A DNA stretch of 64,000 nt from Hirundichthys speculiger (taxonomy: Eukaryota; Chordata; Actinopteri; Beloniformes; Exocoetidae), in contig JAGFBZ010000181.1 in the NCBI GenBank assembly GCA_018398805.1, positions 186,001 through 250,000 on the forward strand. Direction: 5' to 3'. The notes beneath the pieces are model-generated. The model had not been told where the DNA came from. It saw nothing but the letters and a program-made list of their open reading frames with translations, and did no database searches. Below are positions 18,514 through 30,039 of the stretch, piece after piece. How positions within the stretch are numbered: the first letter of the stretch is position 1; the number at the start of each line of letters is the position of its first letter. The position numbers were made by a program, and so were the translations under genes.

Positions 18514-18565
18514 TAATCTCTCCAGTGTGTCCTGGGTCTGTCCCGTGGTCTTCTCCAAACTGACC
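18514..18565 (+). repeat. Right half of the split fish repeat
   Basis: AATCTCTCCAGTGTGTCCTG continues the family sequence that breaks at 12925. Confidence 0.55.
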
Positions 18566-18959
18566 TTTCGGTAAGCACCGCCCCCTCCCTAGTTACTGTT
18601 GCTAGGTTGGAAAAACTTGCTGCTCCTGTGTTAAGGACTGTGCTAATTCACTATTTTTTCGATGTGTATCATCAGTGTTAATATTATACTAGAATAACGC
18701 CGTGGTGAAATATTGCTGCTGGGGACCTGCAACAGTGACTCAAGGTGTCCAGACATTTGGAGGGACATTTTTATTCTCTTTCCCAAACCAAAACAAATGC
18801 TGGAAATCTGCAGGCTTTGGTTCAGTTATGTGTCCGTCCATAACTGAACGTGGGGAAAGTTACAAAACACACCTACATTTACTCCAAGGTAAGTTAGCTT
18901 TGTTTATTAGATGATTGATTTAACCACCGTTTAGTAAAAGTAATAATATGATTTAACGG

Positions 18960-19290
18960 CAAGGAGGGTGATGAGTTCTCTGTATACAAATATATTGACT
19001 GTGTCAAGACTGAGAGATTATCATTGGCTTTTGAAGCAAGAAGATGTTACTTTAGTAAGACGCGACACTGTAAAATCGGTTGAACTTTTGCCGACTCCAA
19101 ACACAAAAATGCTCAGTTTGTTGCTCAGGTTCTGTGCCGGGAGGTCATAAGCAGGTGGGGATTTTCAGATCACATATCCTCTGAGAACGGTAAAGAATTT
19201 GTGGATAAAACAGTGTGACTGATCCTTCAGAAATTAGAGATTAAAAAGTGACTCGGAACAGTTTATCATTCGCAGACCTAAGACATTTGT
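18960..19290 (+). pseudogene. Decayed retrovirus-like integrase fragment
   Basis: A conceptual translation shows an integrase-core pattern: a V-E-x-x-PTPN segment near 19080, then R-W-G-F-x-D-H-I-S-S-E-N-G-K-E-F near 19150-19200, then V-Y-H-S-Q near 19262. The spacing is as in retroviral and gypsy integrases. It is broken by stops and a frame change. No LTR or complete envelope is linked to it. A Thr/Ser/Pro-rich frame follows to 19696 without recognisable domains. Confidence 0.45.
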
Positions 19291-19696
19291 GCTACTTATT
19301 TTTTAGTCATTTGTTTATGTGTTACTTAACTTTTGTAGGAGACTATAGTCTATTTTCAGCCGACTTCAATTGGATGACTAAGGTGATTATAAATGTTACT
19401 GTCATTCTGTTCCATCTCAGAAGGGCAGAGAAATTGCTATACAGTCAGCGACAATTCATGACATGCACGTGGTGACTTTAGTAGTATTGGGAGCTGACGG
19501 CTATCTGACTACTCATACTACATCAACTTCACCTTCAATGACTGCACCTTCTTTTTCCCAGTTGACAATTGAAAGCATGACGTTGCCGTCTGTTCCTTCT
19601 GACCCAACGACAGCCACACCAGCTGTGCTATTTTTGAGCACTACATCACCTAGTATGTCTTTTTCTTTCACGACCACTACACTGCAAAAACTGTGA

Positions 19697-20107
19697 TCAG
19701 GGTTAATTAATATTTACTAAATAAATAAGAGTAAACTATACATAATAAAAAAGACTGTGTGCAGTTTGGAATCAGACTGAGTTGAATTCACCAAATTTTA
19801 ATAATTTATTAACTGCATTTTACTCAGTTATTTTTTAAATAAAATCAGCTGAGAAACACTGAGTAGAATTTAATTATTTTCATCAGGAAAGTCAAAAGTG
19901 CAGAAAATTGATAAATTTTACTCATTGGGAGGTCTTGATTTGAACAACCTACAATCCCGCCCAATGCATTTTCATCACACGGACATCAAGTCTGCCACAC
20001 ATGTCATGGACTGCCATTTGTTTTCAGGTAAGACCTGTTTAATTGTTCTTGGTTAATAAACAATTCAAGTGTCTGTAGCAGTTAACATTGTTTTGTGTTA
20101 CTGCAAA
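19697..20107. other. AT-rich non-coding stretch left of the gypsy element
   Basis: Contains ACTCAGTTATTTTTTAAATAAA and related motifs that look like a MITE, but no clean ends were found. The bases at 20108-20111 (TTAT) are the gypsy target duplication. Confidence 0.35.
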
Positions 20108-20111
20108 TTAT

Positions 20112-21286
20112 TGTAATAAACTGTATGCGACCACTAAGTGGCGCTAAAATGACAGTGTGCTAATTAAGCTGCCACCACCTTTAATTATACACCGGTATGG
20201 TCCGGCATAGAACAACCCTGCACAAGTAGATTCAAAGAATAACAAATCTTTATTATTAAGGACAATTCATTAAAATGACTGCACCCACATAGGCCATCTC
20301 CCAGCATAGAGCTCCCCCCGCCACACTAAAGGCAATCCGCATACAAGCCACACAGGTCAGGTGATACACTACTCTACTACACACGGCATGCAACCCCATA
20401 AGCCCGCCCCCGCAATAAATAGCTACATAAATACAGTGCAATAAATAGAGGCTATAAATACTTCACAGCAAAATCAATCACGGCAATTCATAACAGCAAT
20501 TCAGTGGAAAATTCATCACAGCAATTCATCACAGCAATTCATCACAGCACTCTATACAGCAATCCATCACGGCAAGCGTCTATGAGTCCATTAAAATCAA
20601 CACACAGAATAAGCATCAAAACATCTAGTACTAATAAAAAGATACACGCGTGAGAGGACAGACTTTTCCTTAGAGTGACTAGGTTACACTATGGGGACGA
20701 TGGCGCAGACGCGCAAACACACAGACACGCACAGACACATACACAATGAATGGAAATGTTTAAAAGCAGACTTCCCTGTCCGTGCGCAGCGAGACCCCGG
20801 TGTCTCGCTGCGGAACGAGACCTCCGTCAATCATTCAGTCTAGTTCATCAGGAGCGGGCCGTGGTCCACTAGGAGTGCGTCTCGGATCCGGAACGAGCCA
20901 TCAGTTAATCAAATTGGCTATTCAGCCAGGCATAGCATGGCCGAGCAGTGAGACTACTCGCTGGGTCCGGCTACACTGTCTTGTCTTTGGCCCTGGCTAT
21001 CTACATTTCCCCCCACTACCTTCCTCCGGGTCACTAAGTGATCCCCGGTGTCTTCAGCGCCGGCGGTCCTAACAACCGCGAACGCCACAAAACGTTTCCC
21101 CACAATTGGACCCCAGCAGCCCAACTGCTTCTGTCTCTCGGCCTCTCGCGAATGCACCCAAACACAGTCTTTTCTTTCTCGGCACGCCAGCTGATCAGTC
21201 ATTGACAACAGGTGAGCGGGGCAGTGCGATAATTGGGAAGCGAGTGCAGCTGTGTCCATTACCCGCGCCCATTAGTTCACATCACA
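20112..21286 (-). repeat. Gypsy 3' LTR
   Basis: On the plus strand it begins TGTAATAAACTGTATGCG and ends AGTTCACATCACA. It carries several ATTCATCACAGCA-type tandem motifs. An AATAAA lies on the minus strand in the TCTTTATTATTAAGG segment near 20250. Confidence 0.93.
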
Positions 21287-21325
21287 CTACCCCCCCTCCA
21301 GAAAAATGGACTCGTCCCCGAGTCC

Positions 21326-22045
21326 TCACAAAGAAACAACGTAGTCTTGCCACCATGCAGGGCGCCTTCTCACACGCTCCGGCCGGCCCAAGTCCACGGG
21401 CGCCGGACCACCTGGGAGCTGTGACCCCCCTGGTGATGTTCCCAGCTCCTGCTGAGGATGCCCCTCATTTGGAACACCAGATTCTCCAGCTGTGGAAGGC
21501 AAACTGACCTCTCCCCCGGCTGAGGCAGCAGGGACACAGGACCCCCCAGCAGCCAATGCTGCTGACCGGCCAGACTCCTCCCCAGCGACCTCGGGCGTCT
21601 CTGGGGCAGCAGAGGCAGCTGGCAGGAAGAAGTCTTCCGCCACAGATGCCTCAGACGACAGCGGACGATCAGCAGCAGATGAGCTGGTTGTCCCACCTGC
21701 AGCTGCCCAGTCGGCCGCCCCACCATCAGAGGCCACAGGTGCAGAAGTCGATCTGGTCCCCCTGGACGAGCTTCCTGTTGACGCCTCTGGCCTCCAGGAC
21801 CCTCCACCTGCAGATGGGATGACCCTGGGCACAACTCTCGCAGCCCTAGGAGTCCCAGAACTCCCCACAGCGGGACCTCTCGACCGCCAGAACACCCGAC
21901 TAGCACCATACGGAGGCCTCTCACCCCTCCGCCGAAGCTGCGGAGATGCCTCTGTAGCCGGCTGCTCATGGACTTGGACCCCCAGCTGCAGCACTGGTTC
22001 TGGAACTGTAGGAGACACACAGGGTTTCAGCAGATTGAAATGCAC
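21326..22045 (-). CDS. C-terminal pol extension of the gypsy element
   Basis: A 239-codon frame, strongly enriched in Ala, Ser, Gly, Pro and Glu, ends with ERVRRRPAWWQDYVVSL. A basic, Trp-containing ending of this sort is common at the C-terminus of gypsy Pol after integrase. No chromodomain is visible. Low-complexity composition makes other frames open as well. A function, for example in integration targeting, is only a guess. Confidence 0.5.
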   Translation of the reverse strand: MHFNLLKPCVSPTVPEPVLQLGVQVHEQPATEASPQLRRRGERPPYGASRVFWRSRGPAVGSSGTPRAARVVPRVIPSAGGGSWRPEASTGSSSRGTRSTSAPVASDGGAADWAAAGGTTSSSAADRPLSSEASVAEDFFLPAASAAPETPEVAGEESGRSAALAAGGSCVPAASAGGEVSLPSTAGESGVPNEGHPQQELGTSPGGSQLPGGPAPVDLGRPERVRRRPAWWQDYVVSL

Positions 22046-22464
22046 AACACTCGTGGAAGCTCCCCTTCTGGTTGTATTCGATAAAGCACATCCGATATCC
22101 TCTCAATGACTCTGAACGGGCCCCTTGATCTTTTCTGTAAACTTTGGACTCACCCCCTTCTTCCTAGCCTTATTTCTTAACCACACAAAACTCTCCTACT
22201 GAGTAAGACTGATGTTGTGCTTTAAAATCAAAATGAAACTTTTGTCTTTCGGAAGCTCTAGCCTGGTGTTTCTTTACGGCATCCAACACTGTAGATAAGC
22301 TTTCAGTTAGCTTTTCCACATAGCCATTAACAGAAGGGAACTTTTCATTTACATCAATGTTTAACATTACATCAATCGGTAAAAACCATCTCCCTACCAA
22401 AACAAGACCTGATGGGGGGTAAAACCTGTAGTGGCATTCACACTACTTTCTGTAGAGGCCATCA

Positions 22465-23000
22465 TCACAAATGGAAGAAGACTATCCCAATTCTGTTGAT
22501 TTTCATCCACATAAAAGACCAACATAGACAAAAGAGTACGGTTGAATCTTCTATCATGCCATCCGATTGTGGATGGTATGGCGTGGTTCTGGTCTTACTT
22601 ATATCCAGCAAATGGCAAAGTTGTTGGAATAGATTGGATTCGAAACTGCGACCTTGGTCAGAGTGCAAGCTCCTTGGAGTACCATAGCGAGAGACCCACT
22701 CGTTCATTAACACTCTGGCCAAAGTCTCTGCCTCCTGGTTCGGGATAGGATAAGCCTCTGTCCACTTTGAAAAATAATCCCCACCACCATGATGTACACA
22801 TTTAGAACGCTCTGTTTTAGGCAAGGGACCCAGAATATCTACAGCTATCCTCTCAAAGGGGGCTGAGGTGGCAGAGGTCACCATGGGTGCCCTTGGGGTT
22901 GCACCTGATTGTTTATGAGACCCACATTCCACACAACCCTGGCACCAACTTCTTTACCTCTTGAAACCACCCTGGCCAGTAGAATCTGTCTTTTACTTTC
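22465..23000 (-). pseudogene. Gypsy integrase, frame-broken
   Basis: Core motifs are visible in order: FERIAVDILGPLP (first Asp), then YFSKWTEAYPIPNQEAET, LHSDQGRSFESNLF (second Asp) and TTPYHPQSDGMIE (Glu region). A Cys-rich piece upstream (CG-x-H-K) is the end of the zinc-binding region. After the catalytic Glu region the frame is lost, and further integrase C-terminal coding sits in another frame (about 22170-22400). Confidence 0.8.
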
Positions 23001-23472
23001 TCTTGGTATTTTCTGAAACTCCCAAATGAGCACCCGTGGTTTTATCATGTAACTGCTGTAACACTACTGGTACCAAGGACACAGGCAAACACAATTTTGG
23101 GTTTTAGCAGGTAATTTTGGTTTTGCTGGCAACACCCGTACCAACCTCTGTCCCTGTACCTGCAATTGGTCCCAAACCAACCCAAACTTCTTCAGGCCCG
23201 GGTAAGTATTTAACGCCACCCGTCGGTCCCCGTCCTGTCCTTTTAGCTTAATCAGCAATTTCAACTCTGGGGTCGGCGTGCTGGGCCTCAGTCCAAGACA
23301 TCATTGCCTAGGGAGTCTAGTGTTGGTTCCCCCTGGTCAGGAGGGCAATTCCCCCCCTTTTTGATTCACTGCACATATCTGGGAGGTACTCCCCGGGCAG
23401 ATCTCCCTTGTAACCTGGTAGTCGAGACAACGCATCAACATTTGTATGAAGTTTCCAGGTCTGTGAACAATC

Positions 23473-24417
23473 TTATTGGAATGCTGCCAACTGCTCTAAC
23501 CACCTTGCCAGTTGCCCCTCTACCCCATGAAAGTTATGGAGCCACCTGAGGGAGTTGTGATCAGTCCGGAGTAAGAATTCTTTACCAAGCAAGAAATGTT
23601 TGAAGTATTTTGTAAAGGCCACTACACTTAAAAGTTCTTTTTTAGTTGTAGCATATTTACGCTCTTGCTTGGTCAGGGCTCGGCTTGCATAGGCTATCAC
23701 TCGTTCTAAGCCATCCACTTCCTGCGAAAGCACCGCCCCAATACCAGTGTCGCTCGCGTCGGTATCCAAAATGAAACTTTTCTGGGGGTCAGGATATGCT
23801 AGCATGGGCGCAGAGATTAGACAGGCTTTTAATTTGACGAAGGCTTCTTGACACGCCTCATCCCACTGAAACCGCCTGCCTTTTTCAGTTAACTTGTGCA
23901 ACGGCCTAGCTGATTCGGCAAAACCCTTAACAAACCGTCTGTAATATGACGCCAGCCCCAGGAAACTACGCACCTCTGTCTGGTTTTTGGGGGTGGGCCA
24001 GCCTCGTACGACTTCCACTTTCTCAGGGTCTGCCATCACCCCCTCCGCGGAGATGACATGCCCCAAATAGTGAACTTTAGTGGAAAAGAAATTACATTTT
24101 ACCGGTTTCACTTTAAGGTGTGCTATCTTAAGTTTCGACAAGACCTGGTCCAAACGCTGAAGGTGTTCTGCAAAGTCCCGCCCAAAGACGATGATGTCAT
24201 CGAGATACACTAAACATGTAGTCCATTGGAGGTCAGCTAAAACTAAATCCATTAGTCGCTGAAAAGTACTAGGACTATTGGTCAGCCCAAATGGTAACAC
24301 ATTGAACTCAAAAAGCCCTTGCCGGGTGGTAAAAAGCAGTTTTAGGACGGTCTTGGGGGTCCACCTCAACCTGCCAGTACCCACTGGCGAGGTCGAGAGT
24401 GGAAAACCATTGAGCAC
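23473..24417 (-). CDS. Gypsy reverse transcriptase (palm) and RNase H
   Basis: A 314-codon open frame. The RT block has LPFGLTNSPSTFQRLM and the catalytic YLDD at residues 71-74 (about 24196-24207). A connection region is followed by RNase H with DTDASDTGIGAVLSQ and RTDHNSLRWL. The catalytic residues appear intact. The fingers part of RT lies in another frame just upstream (24491-25024), so the polyprotein is shifted at about 24420-24490. Confidence 0.88.
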   Translation of the reverse strand: MLNGFPLSTSPVGTGRLRWTPKTVLKLLFTTRQGLFEFNVLPFGLTNSPSTFQRLMDLVLADLQWTTCLVYLDDIIVFGRDFAEHLQRLDQVLSKLKIAHLKVKPVKCNFFSTKVHYLGHVISAEGVMADPEKVEVVRGWPTPKNQTEVRSFLGLASYYRRFVKGFAESARPLHKLTEKGRRFQWDEACQEAFVKLKACLISAPMLAYPDPQKSFILDTDASDTGIGAVLSQEVDGLERVIAYASRALTKQERKYATTKKELLSVVAFTKYFKHFLLGKEFLLRTDHNSLRWLHNFHGVEGQLARWLEQLAAFQ

Positions 24418-24490
24418 TATGCAGACTGTCTAGGGGCATCGTCAATACGTGGGAGGGGGTAGGCATCTTTCTCGTTACCTCGTTAATCGT

Positions 24491-25024
24491 TTAACTTCCT
24501 GTAGTCAACGCAAAAGCGCAAACCACCATCCTTTTTTTCCTCACCGGTACAACAGGTGCTGCCCAGGGACTGCAGGAGGGCTGGATGATGCCTTTCTCTT
24601 GCATTTGCTTAATGTGCTCTGTCACCTCTTGCTGCAAGTGAAGAGGTACTCTGCGAGGGGCCATTTTGATGGGCTTTGCTTGCCCGGTGTCTATCTGGTG
24701 GTGGGTCAGATGTGTCCTACCCAAGTCTGCATCATCACGACTGAAAACAGAGACATTGTTATTAAACAGCTCACGTACAGCTTGCAATTGGGTTTTTGTT
24801 AGCCCCTTGTTCTCCAGCCCAAATTGGGTCATCAATGAGTCTGTGGTCCACTGTGCACCCCCAATCAAACGCTCTGTTTCAGGCTCTTCACCAATCAATA
24901 CATCAACATTGACATCCAGAGTACCCACAGTCATTCCCTTTCTCAACATGAGCTCCCCCTCTGTTACATTAAGAACCCTAAGGGGCAGCACACCCTTTTT
25001 CCACTCGACAGAGGGCCCGTGCAA
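24491..25024 (-). pseudogene. Gypsy RT N-terminal part (frame-shifted piece)
   Basis: Contains HHQIDTGQAKPIKMAPRR and IKQMQEKGIIQPSCSPWAAP, the standard start of gypsy RT. It is displaced by one frame from protease upstream and by another from the RT palm downstream. Confidence 0.8.
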
Positions 25025-25520
25025 TCAGAATATCTTCTGCCACACTAGCAGCAGGCTCAAGTAACCCCTCTACAGGTTCTTCGTAAACCCCCTCCACACT
25101 TCCTGGCAGTATGACTTCACAGCAGGGAGGTACAATAACATCTTCCTGCACCACTACCCGTCGCACTGGATTGGTGAGATTACTGAAAAGTAATGGCAAT
25201 CGTTTTCCCATTATCTCACAACACTGTTCCCCCAGATGTATCACAGCCCCAAATTTAAGGAGAAAATCGGTCCCAAGTAGAACATCATGCAATGGAATGT
25301 CTGCAACTAGAAAGTCAATTACTAAGGCAAGTGAATCGAGCTGACATGCCGCTACCCATTTCCCCATGATGCTCATCGGCCCCCCATTTGCTGCTGATAC
25401 AGTCCCGGTGTAAGGTTCCAATGAAGATTTACCACCAGTGGCCCTCAGCCAGAACTCCTTAGCTACTACAGAAACCTGGGCCCCGGTGTCCACTAGCAGA
25501 CTACAATCTACCCCACCCAC
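24978..25520 (-). CDS. Gypsy aspartic protease region
   Basis: The frame has LLVDTGAQVSVV, the D-T-G-A catalytic motif of retroviral-type proteases, about 10 residues in (near 25480-25490), followed by LLGTDFLLKFGAVI, matching the second conserved block. It would process the Gag-Pol polyprotein. It is in the same frame as gag but separated by two in-frame stops. Confidence 0.8.
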   Translation of the reverse strand: MGGVDCSLLVDTGAQVSVVAKEFWLRATGGKSSLEPYTGTVSAANGGPMSIMGKWVAACQLDSLALVIDFLVADIPLHDVLLGTDFLLKFGAVIHLGEQCCEIMGKRLPLLFSNLTNPVRRVVVQEDVIVPPCCEVILPGSVEGVYEEPVEGLLEPAASVAEDILIARALCRVEKGCAAP

Positions 25521-25625
25521 CTTAGCAGGTTAAAAAAACACCCCCCACACCTTGGCTGCCCCGTGAAGCACTAATTTGTAGGCCCGCTGAATAACTTGGG
25601 GGAGTGAGTCGTTGGCCCTCACCAC

Positions 25626-26516
25626 TCACTCCTTCGAGTTTCCCGACAGATATGGGCAGTCCTTTCTCCAGTGTCTATTACACCCGCATTCCCAGCATAC
25701 GTCAGAGCGCTCATTAGGTGTGCGACTAAATGCGCGACTAGGTGCTTGTGGTCCCACCCGAGGGGCTCTGGCTACAGGGGTAGGCCTATTACTAGCTTGA
25801 AAAGCTGAAAGTTTGTCGACTGTTCCCTTAAGCGTCTTCACCTCTTGCCTTAGGCTTTCTACTGTTTGTAGTAACACAGTCATTTGGGGGTCAGGGGAGC
25901 TATTTGACACACCGCATATTTTAGCCTTATTCGCCGTCTGACCCTGTTCCATGTCTCTTATAAGTTATAGTTCAGAGGCCAGATTTATGGCAGCCTCTAG
26001 GGTAACTGGTTTGGCACTACGAAGTTGTATACGCAACTCCCCCACCCCCACATGTGCAACAAAATGTTCTCTTGCCAGTAGGTCTTGTGTAGCACCACCT
26101 GCAGTTGGATATGCTTTGGAAACCAGACGCCTCAGGGCATTACCAAATTCACGTGCAGACTCAGTGGCCAACCTCCTCCTAGAGGAGAAGCTAGCTCTAT
26201 TCCAATCCTCACTTTCACAGGGGTCAAAACATTTATTCAAGGCGGTACGTAAATTTGCATAACTACTCCTTTCTTCATTAGTCAATCCACAATAGACATC
26301 CCTGGCCCGCCCAGACAACAACAGAAACATAAATTTCAATTTAAGGTCATCATTCCAGTTATTGACATCTGCTGCCAGTGCAAACTGCTGGGACCAGTCA
26401 GACCAATCCCGGCCCTGACCTGTAAACGTTTCCGGCATAAACACAGGGCGGCCAACTGTGCTATGTGCGCCCCCCCTATTCGCCTGACTAGACTCCACTG
26501 CTGCAGGTTGTTCCAT
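25626..26516 (-). pseudogene. Gypsy Gag with internal stop
   Basis: Starts at ATG 26516, about 30 bp from the 5' LTR, with a capsid-like region (FTGQGRDWSDWSQQF, then FDPCESEDWNRASFSSRR). One in-frame TAA near 25960 interrupts it. The same frame continues to a CCHC zinc knuckle (CWECGCNRHWRKDC near 25660-25700) and ends TGA at about 25623. Confidence 0.82.
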
Positions 26517-26547
26517 TTTACAAAATTAATCCCACCGCTGCCACCAA

Positions 26548-27719
26548 TGTAATAAACTGTATGCGACCACTAAGTGGCGCTAAAATGACAGTGTGCTAAT
26601 TAAGCTGCCACCACCTTTAATTATACACCGGTATGGTCCGGCATAGAACAACCCTGCACAAGTAGATTCAAAGAATAACAAATCTTTATTATTAAGGACA
26701 ATTCATTAAAATGACTGCACCCACATACGCCATCTCCCAGCATAGAGCTCCCCCCGCCCACTAAAGGCAATCCGCATACAAGCCACACAGGTCAGGTGAT
26801 ACACTACTCTACTACACACGGCATGCAACCCCATAAGCCCGCCCCCGCAATAAATAGCTACATAAATACAGTGCAATAAATAGAGGCTATAAATACTTCA
26901 CAGCAAAATCAATCACGGCAATTCATAACAGCAATTCAGTGGAAAATTCATCACAGCAATTCATCACAGCAATTCATCACAGCACTCTATACAGCAATCC
27001 ATCACGGCAAGCGTCTATGAGTCCATTAAAATCAACACACAGAATAAGCATCAAAACATCTAGTACTAATAAAAAGATACACGCGTGAGAGGACAGACTT
27101 TTCCTTAGAGTGACTAGGTTACACTATGGGGACGATGGCGCAGACGCGCAAACACACAGACACGCACAGACACATACACAATGAATGGAAATGTTTAAAA
27201 GCGGACTTCCCTGTCCGTGCGCAGCGAGACCCCGGTGTCTCGCTGCGGAACGAGACCTCCGTCAATCATTCAGTCTAGTTCATCAGGAGCGGGCCGTGGT
27301 CCACTAGGAGTGCGTCTCGGATCCGGAACGAGCCATCAGTTAATCAACTGGCTATTCAGCCAGGCATAGCATGGCCGAGCAGTGAGACTACTCGCTGGGT
27401 CCGGCTACACTGTCTTGTCTTTGGCCCTGGCTATCTACATTTCCCCCCACTACCTTCCTCCGGGTCACTAAGTGATCCCCGGTGTCTTCAGCGCCGGCGG
27501 TCCTAACAACCGCGAACGCCACAAAACGTTTCCCCACAATTGGACCCAGCAGCCCAACTGCTTCTGTCTCTCGGCCTCTCGCGAATGCACCCAAACACAG
27601 TCTTTTCTTTCTCGGCACGCCAGCTGATCAGTCACTGACAACAGGTGAGCGGGGCAGTGCGATAATTGGGAAGCGAGTGCAGCTGTGTCCATTACCCGCG
27701 CCCATTAGTTCACATCACA
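26548..27719 (-). repeat. Gypsy 5' LTR
   Basis: Differs from the partner by single changes such as CATAGGCC/CATACGCC, AGCAGACTT/AGCGGACTT and ATTGACAAC/ACTGACAAC, plus one- or two-base indels. Confidence 0.93.
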
Positions 27720-27723
27720 TTAT

Positions 27724-29920
27724 CAAACATGCCAACTTTGCTGCACTGAGTCAAAATGAAGTTACAGTGTTAGTGATTGGAAGTCAGCCTACATTGTCTT
27801 TGATTCGGCTAAAAGCATCGCGACGATTGAAAAAGCAGTCTCACTGCCACAATTTAATGTTACTTCCCAAAGTGTAATGTAATACCGTAATATAAGGGCT
27901 GTAAAATACAAGCTAGTCTTTTTATTTAATTAAGTTTCCTGGCCTCAGCCTCAGCCCCACCCCCCTCCCCCACATAACAAGCTAGCTAGCACGCGACGAC
28001 AGGGTTAGGGTTAGAGGGTTAGAGGGACAAACAAACGGTGAGTAATCAGGAGTTTCGTCTAAAGTTACTGCATTTAGTTTTCACAATTACATTGTACTAA
28101 CATTTTTACTCAAGTAGCATGTTAAAAGCAGAATACTTATCAGCTTTTGTAATGTTACACATTTTGGAAGGAAAAAACAGTCGTTTTTGTGTCGCTGTTT
28201 TGTCTTTCGTTTTTTTTAATTTGGCGTTATTTTCACTGAACGTCTGTTAATGTGTTTTGAGCACAATGGCTGGTGTTTGGCTAATCCTAAATTCACCAGC
28301 TCTCCCCGAGCCTCTCCACTAACGTTACATTCAGTTACATCAGTTACATTCAGATGGCACGAACAGCCTTCCTCGTTTTTTCCCCTTACTTTTCTCGGAG
28401 TAACGTTTTGCTTTCAATCTGGTTGCAGCTCACACTGACAGATGAACAGTTACACCGATTGGCGCTTGTGAATGCTGGCTTGAGATCAGTACATAAAGTT
28501 TGGTACGGACTCTGAGCTGCCAGGGAGAGGCTTCTGTTTGCGACCACACATTAAACACTGTACATTATGTCACGCTAAATGCTACGTTATGCCTCCTTTT
28601 CCCCACTAACGTTTTAGAAGTCATACTGCCAACAGTAGTAACCACAGAGTAAATCCTTCAGTTAGGCATTGGACGTTCTTATAGAAGGATGAGATCAAAA
28701 TAAATACAAGAAAAAGAGACCATATCCACATGGAAAAATGACCAAAATACATGTCCTTTTATGAATAATTTGCTATAGAATGTGTCATTCACTGATAGCC
28801 TTCCTCGGGTGAAAGTGAAGAAGGGAACACACACTTGTAGGTTTAAAAGACAACTTATGATGAAACAGCACATCTTTTGATTATATTATACATTTCTTTG
28901 TCAGGGTTATTCTTAGCCTCATTCTCATTTATATGACATGTTCCAGTGTCCCTGCTATTATCATCCTCTTAAGATAAAGGATCTACAAAGGTTATTAAGC
29001 TTCAACAATTATTTCATGCCACTCTTTTTATGATTAGTTATGTTTTTATTTTTGACGGAAGTAAGTCTGTTGTAAGTGTGTCTAACTAGTCTTTCAGAAG
29101 CTACTGGGTCATTTAAATGTGATTCTGTACTTAAGTAAGATCATAGACCTCTTACTTGTTGTTTCTTGTGCCCCTGAACGAATATTCTCTTATTCTGCCG
29201 TTAATAGAGACCTGAATGTAGTGGACTTATATCTGATACACTGCTAGTTATCCAAAGAAAGGTTAAGTCAAAGCACCTGGACATGTTTTGGGGTATTGAA
29301 GATGTTTCTTTAAGAACAATAAGCCTTTTGGACGAGAGGGGAAATGTCTTGAAGATCAAAAAACAAATCCAGTTGCCTTGATTCAACCCTCTTTGGGTGA
29401 TAAACTGATATTTGTAGGTACCTGGGTGACAATGTTTATACATCTGGATTGTTTAAGTTACTACTAATATGTTCCCTGTTGTATGTGTGTGTGTTAATTA
29501 AATCCTGATATGAATTTATTTCCAGATGCATGAAGAATCTGTGACTAAAAGTTTTTAGCAGGTATGTATCACACTTACATTATGCGTAGTACACCATATG
29601 CTGTGATACCATATTTCACATACAGTGCATGTTGTGTAAAGGTGTGTACACCATTTGTATTGCATTAGAAATTGATAACTATTTTTGTATCAACCTTTGC
29701 TGCATAAAAAGCAGATTAACTACAGTTTAAATTGTTAGTGATGTCCAAAGCCTGTAGTTCAAACCTGAATTTGAAATTTAAGGAGCAGAAAATATAGAAA
29801 TACAGATTTCTCATAGACATACAGTTAAGTTAATGGTTGTACATACTTTTCCACACCCATAACTAATCATGTTTTCATCTTGTAATAACGTGACAGCAAA
29901 AAAAGTCATTTTGGACATTC
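27724..29920. other. Non-coding stretch with a short telomere-like motif
   Basis: No exon is recognised. AGGGTTAGGGTTAGAGGGTT at about 28001-28020 is a short degenerate telomere-type repeat. The rest is AT-rich with no clear element ends. Confidence 0.4.
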
Positions 29921-29924
29921 TTAA

Positions 29925-30039
29925 AGGGATAGTTCAGTTTTTTTTAGAGCAGTACATTGCATCTGTGCCAGTATAATTGTCAGTTTCTCCACTGGATAAA
30001 TACCTCATAGAGGTCCACTTCAAAAAAAAAACTATCCCT
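29925..30039. mobile_element. Small TTAA-type MITE (115 bp)
   Basis: Inverted ends AGGGATAGTT and AACTATCCCT are flanked by TTAA on both sides (29921-29924, 30040-30043). The end sequence is a very common fish MITE type, associated with TTAA-using Kolobok or piggyBac-like enzymes. Confidence 0.8.

Larger units (their letters stand above)
20112..27719 (-). mobile_element. Ty3/gypsy LTR retrotransposon, near full length
   Basis: LTRs of about 1175 and 1172 bp flank a gag-protease-RT-RNase H-integrase order on the minus strand, diagnostic of Ty3/gypsy. The target duplication is TTAT (20108-20111 and 27720-27723). Next to the 5' LTR the minus strand reads TGGTGGCAGCGGTGGGAT, a plausible primer-binding site. 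Next to the 3' LTR it reads GGAGGGGGGGTAG, a purine tract. LTRs differ by only a handful of substitutions and one- or two-base indels, so insertion was recent. Even so, gag has an internal stop and pol shifts frame several times, so this copy is probably not autonomous. Confidence 0.95.

Noticed and set aside
21492..22109. Ala/Pro-rich plus-strand frame of 205 codons
   Set aside because: Lies antisense to the gypsy C-terminal extension. Low-complexity GC-rich sequence is open in several frames, and the minus frame ends with a typical gypsy tail.
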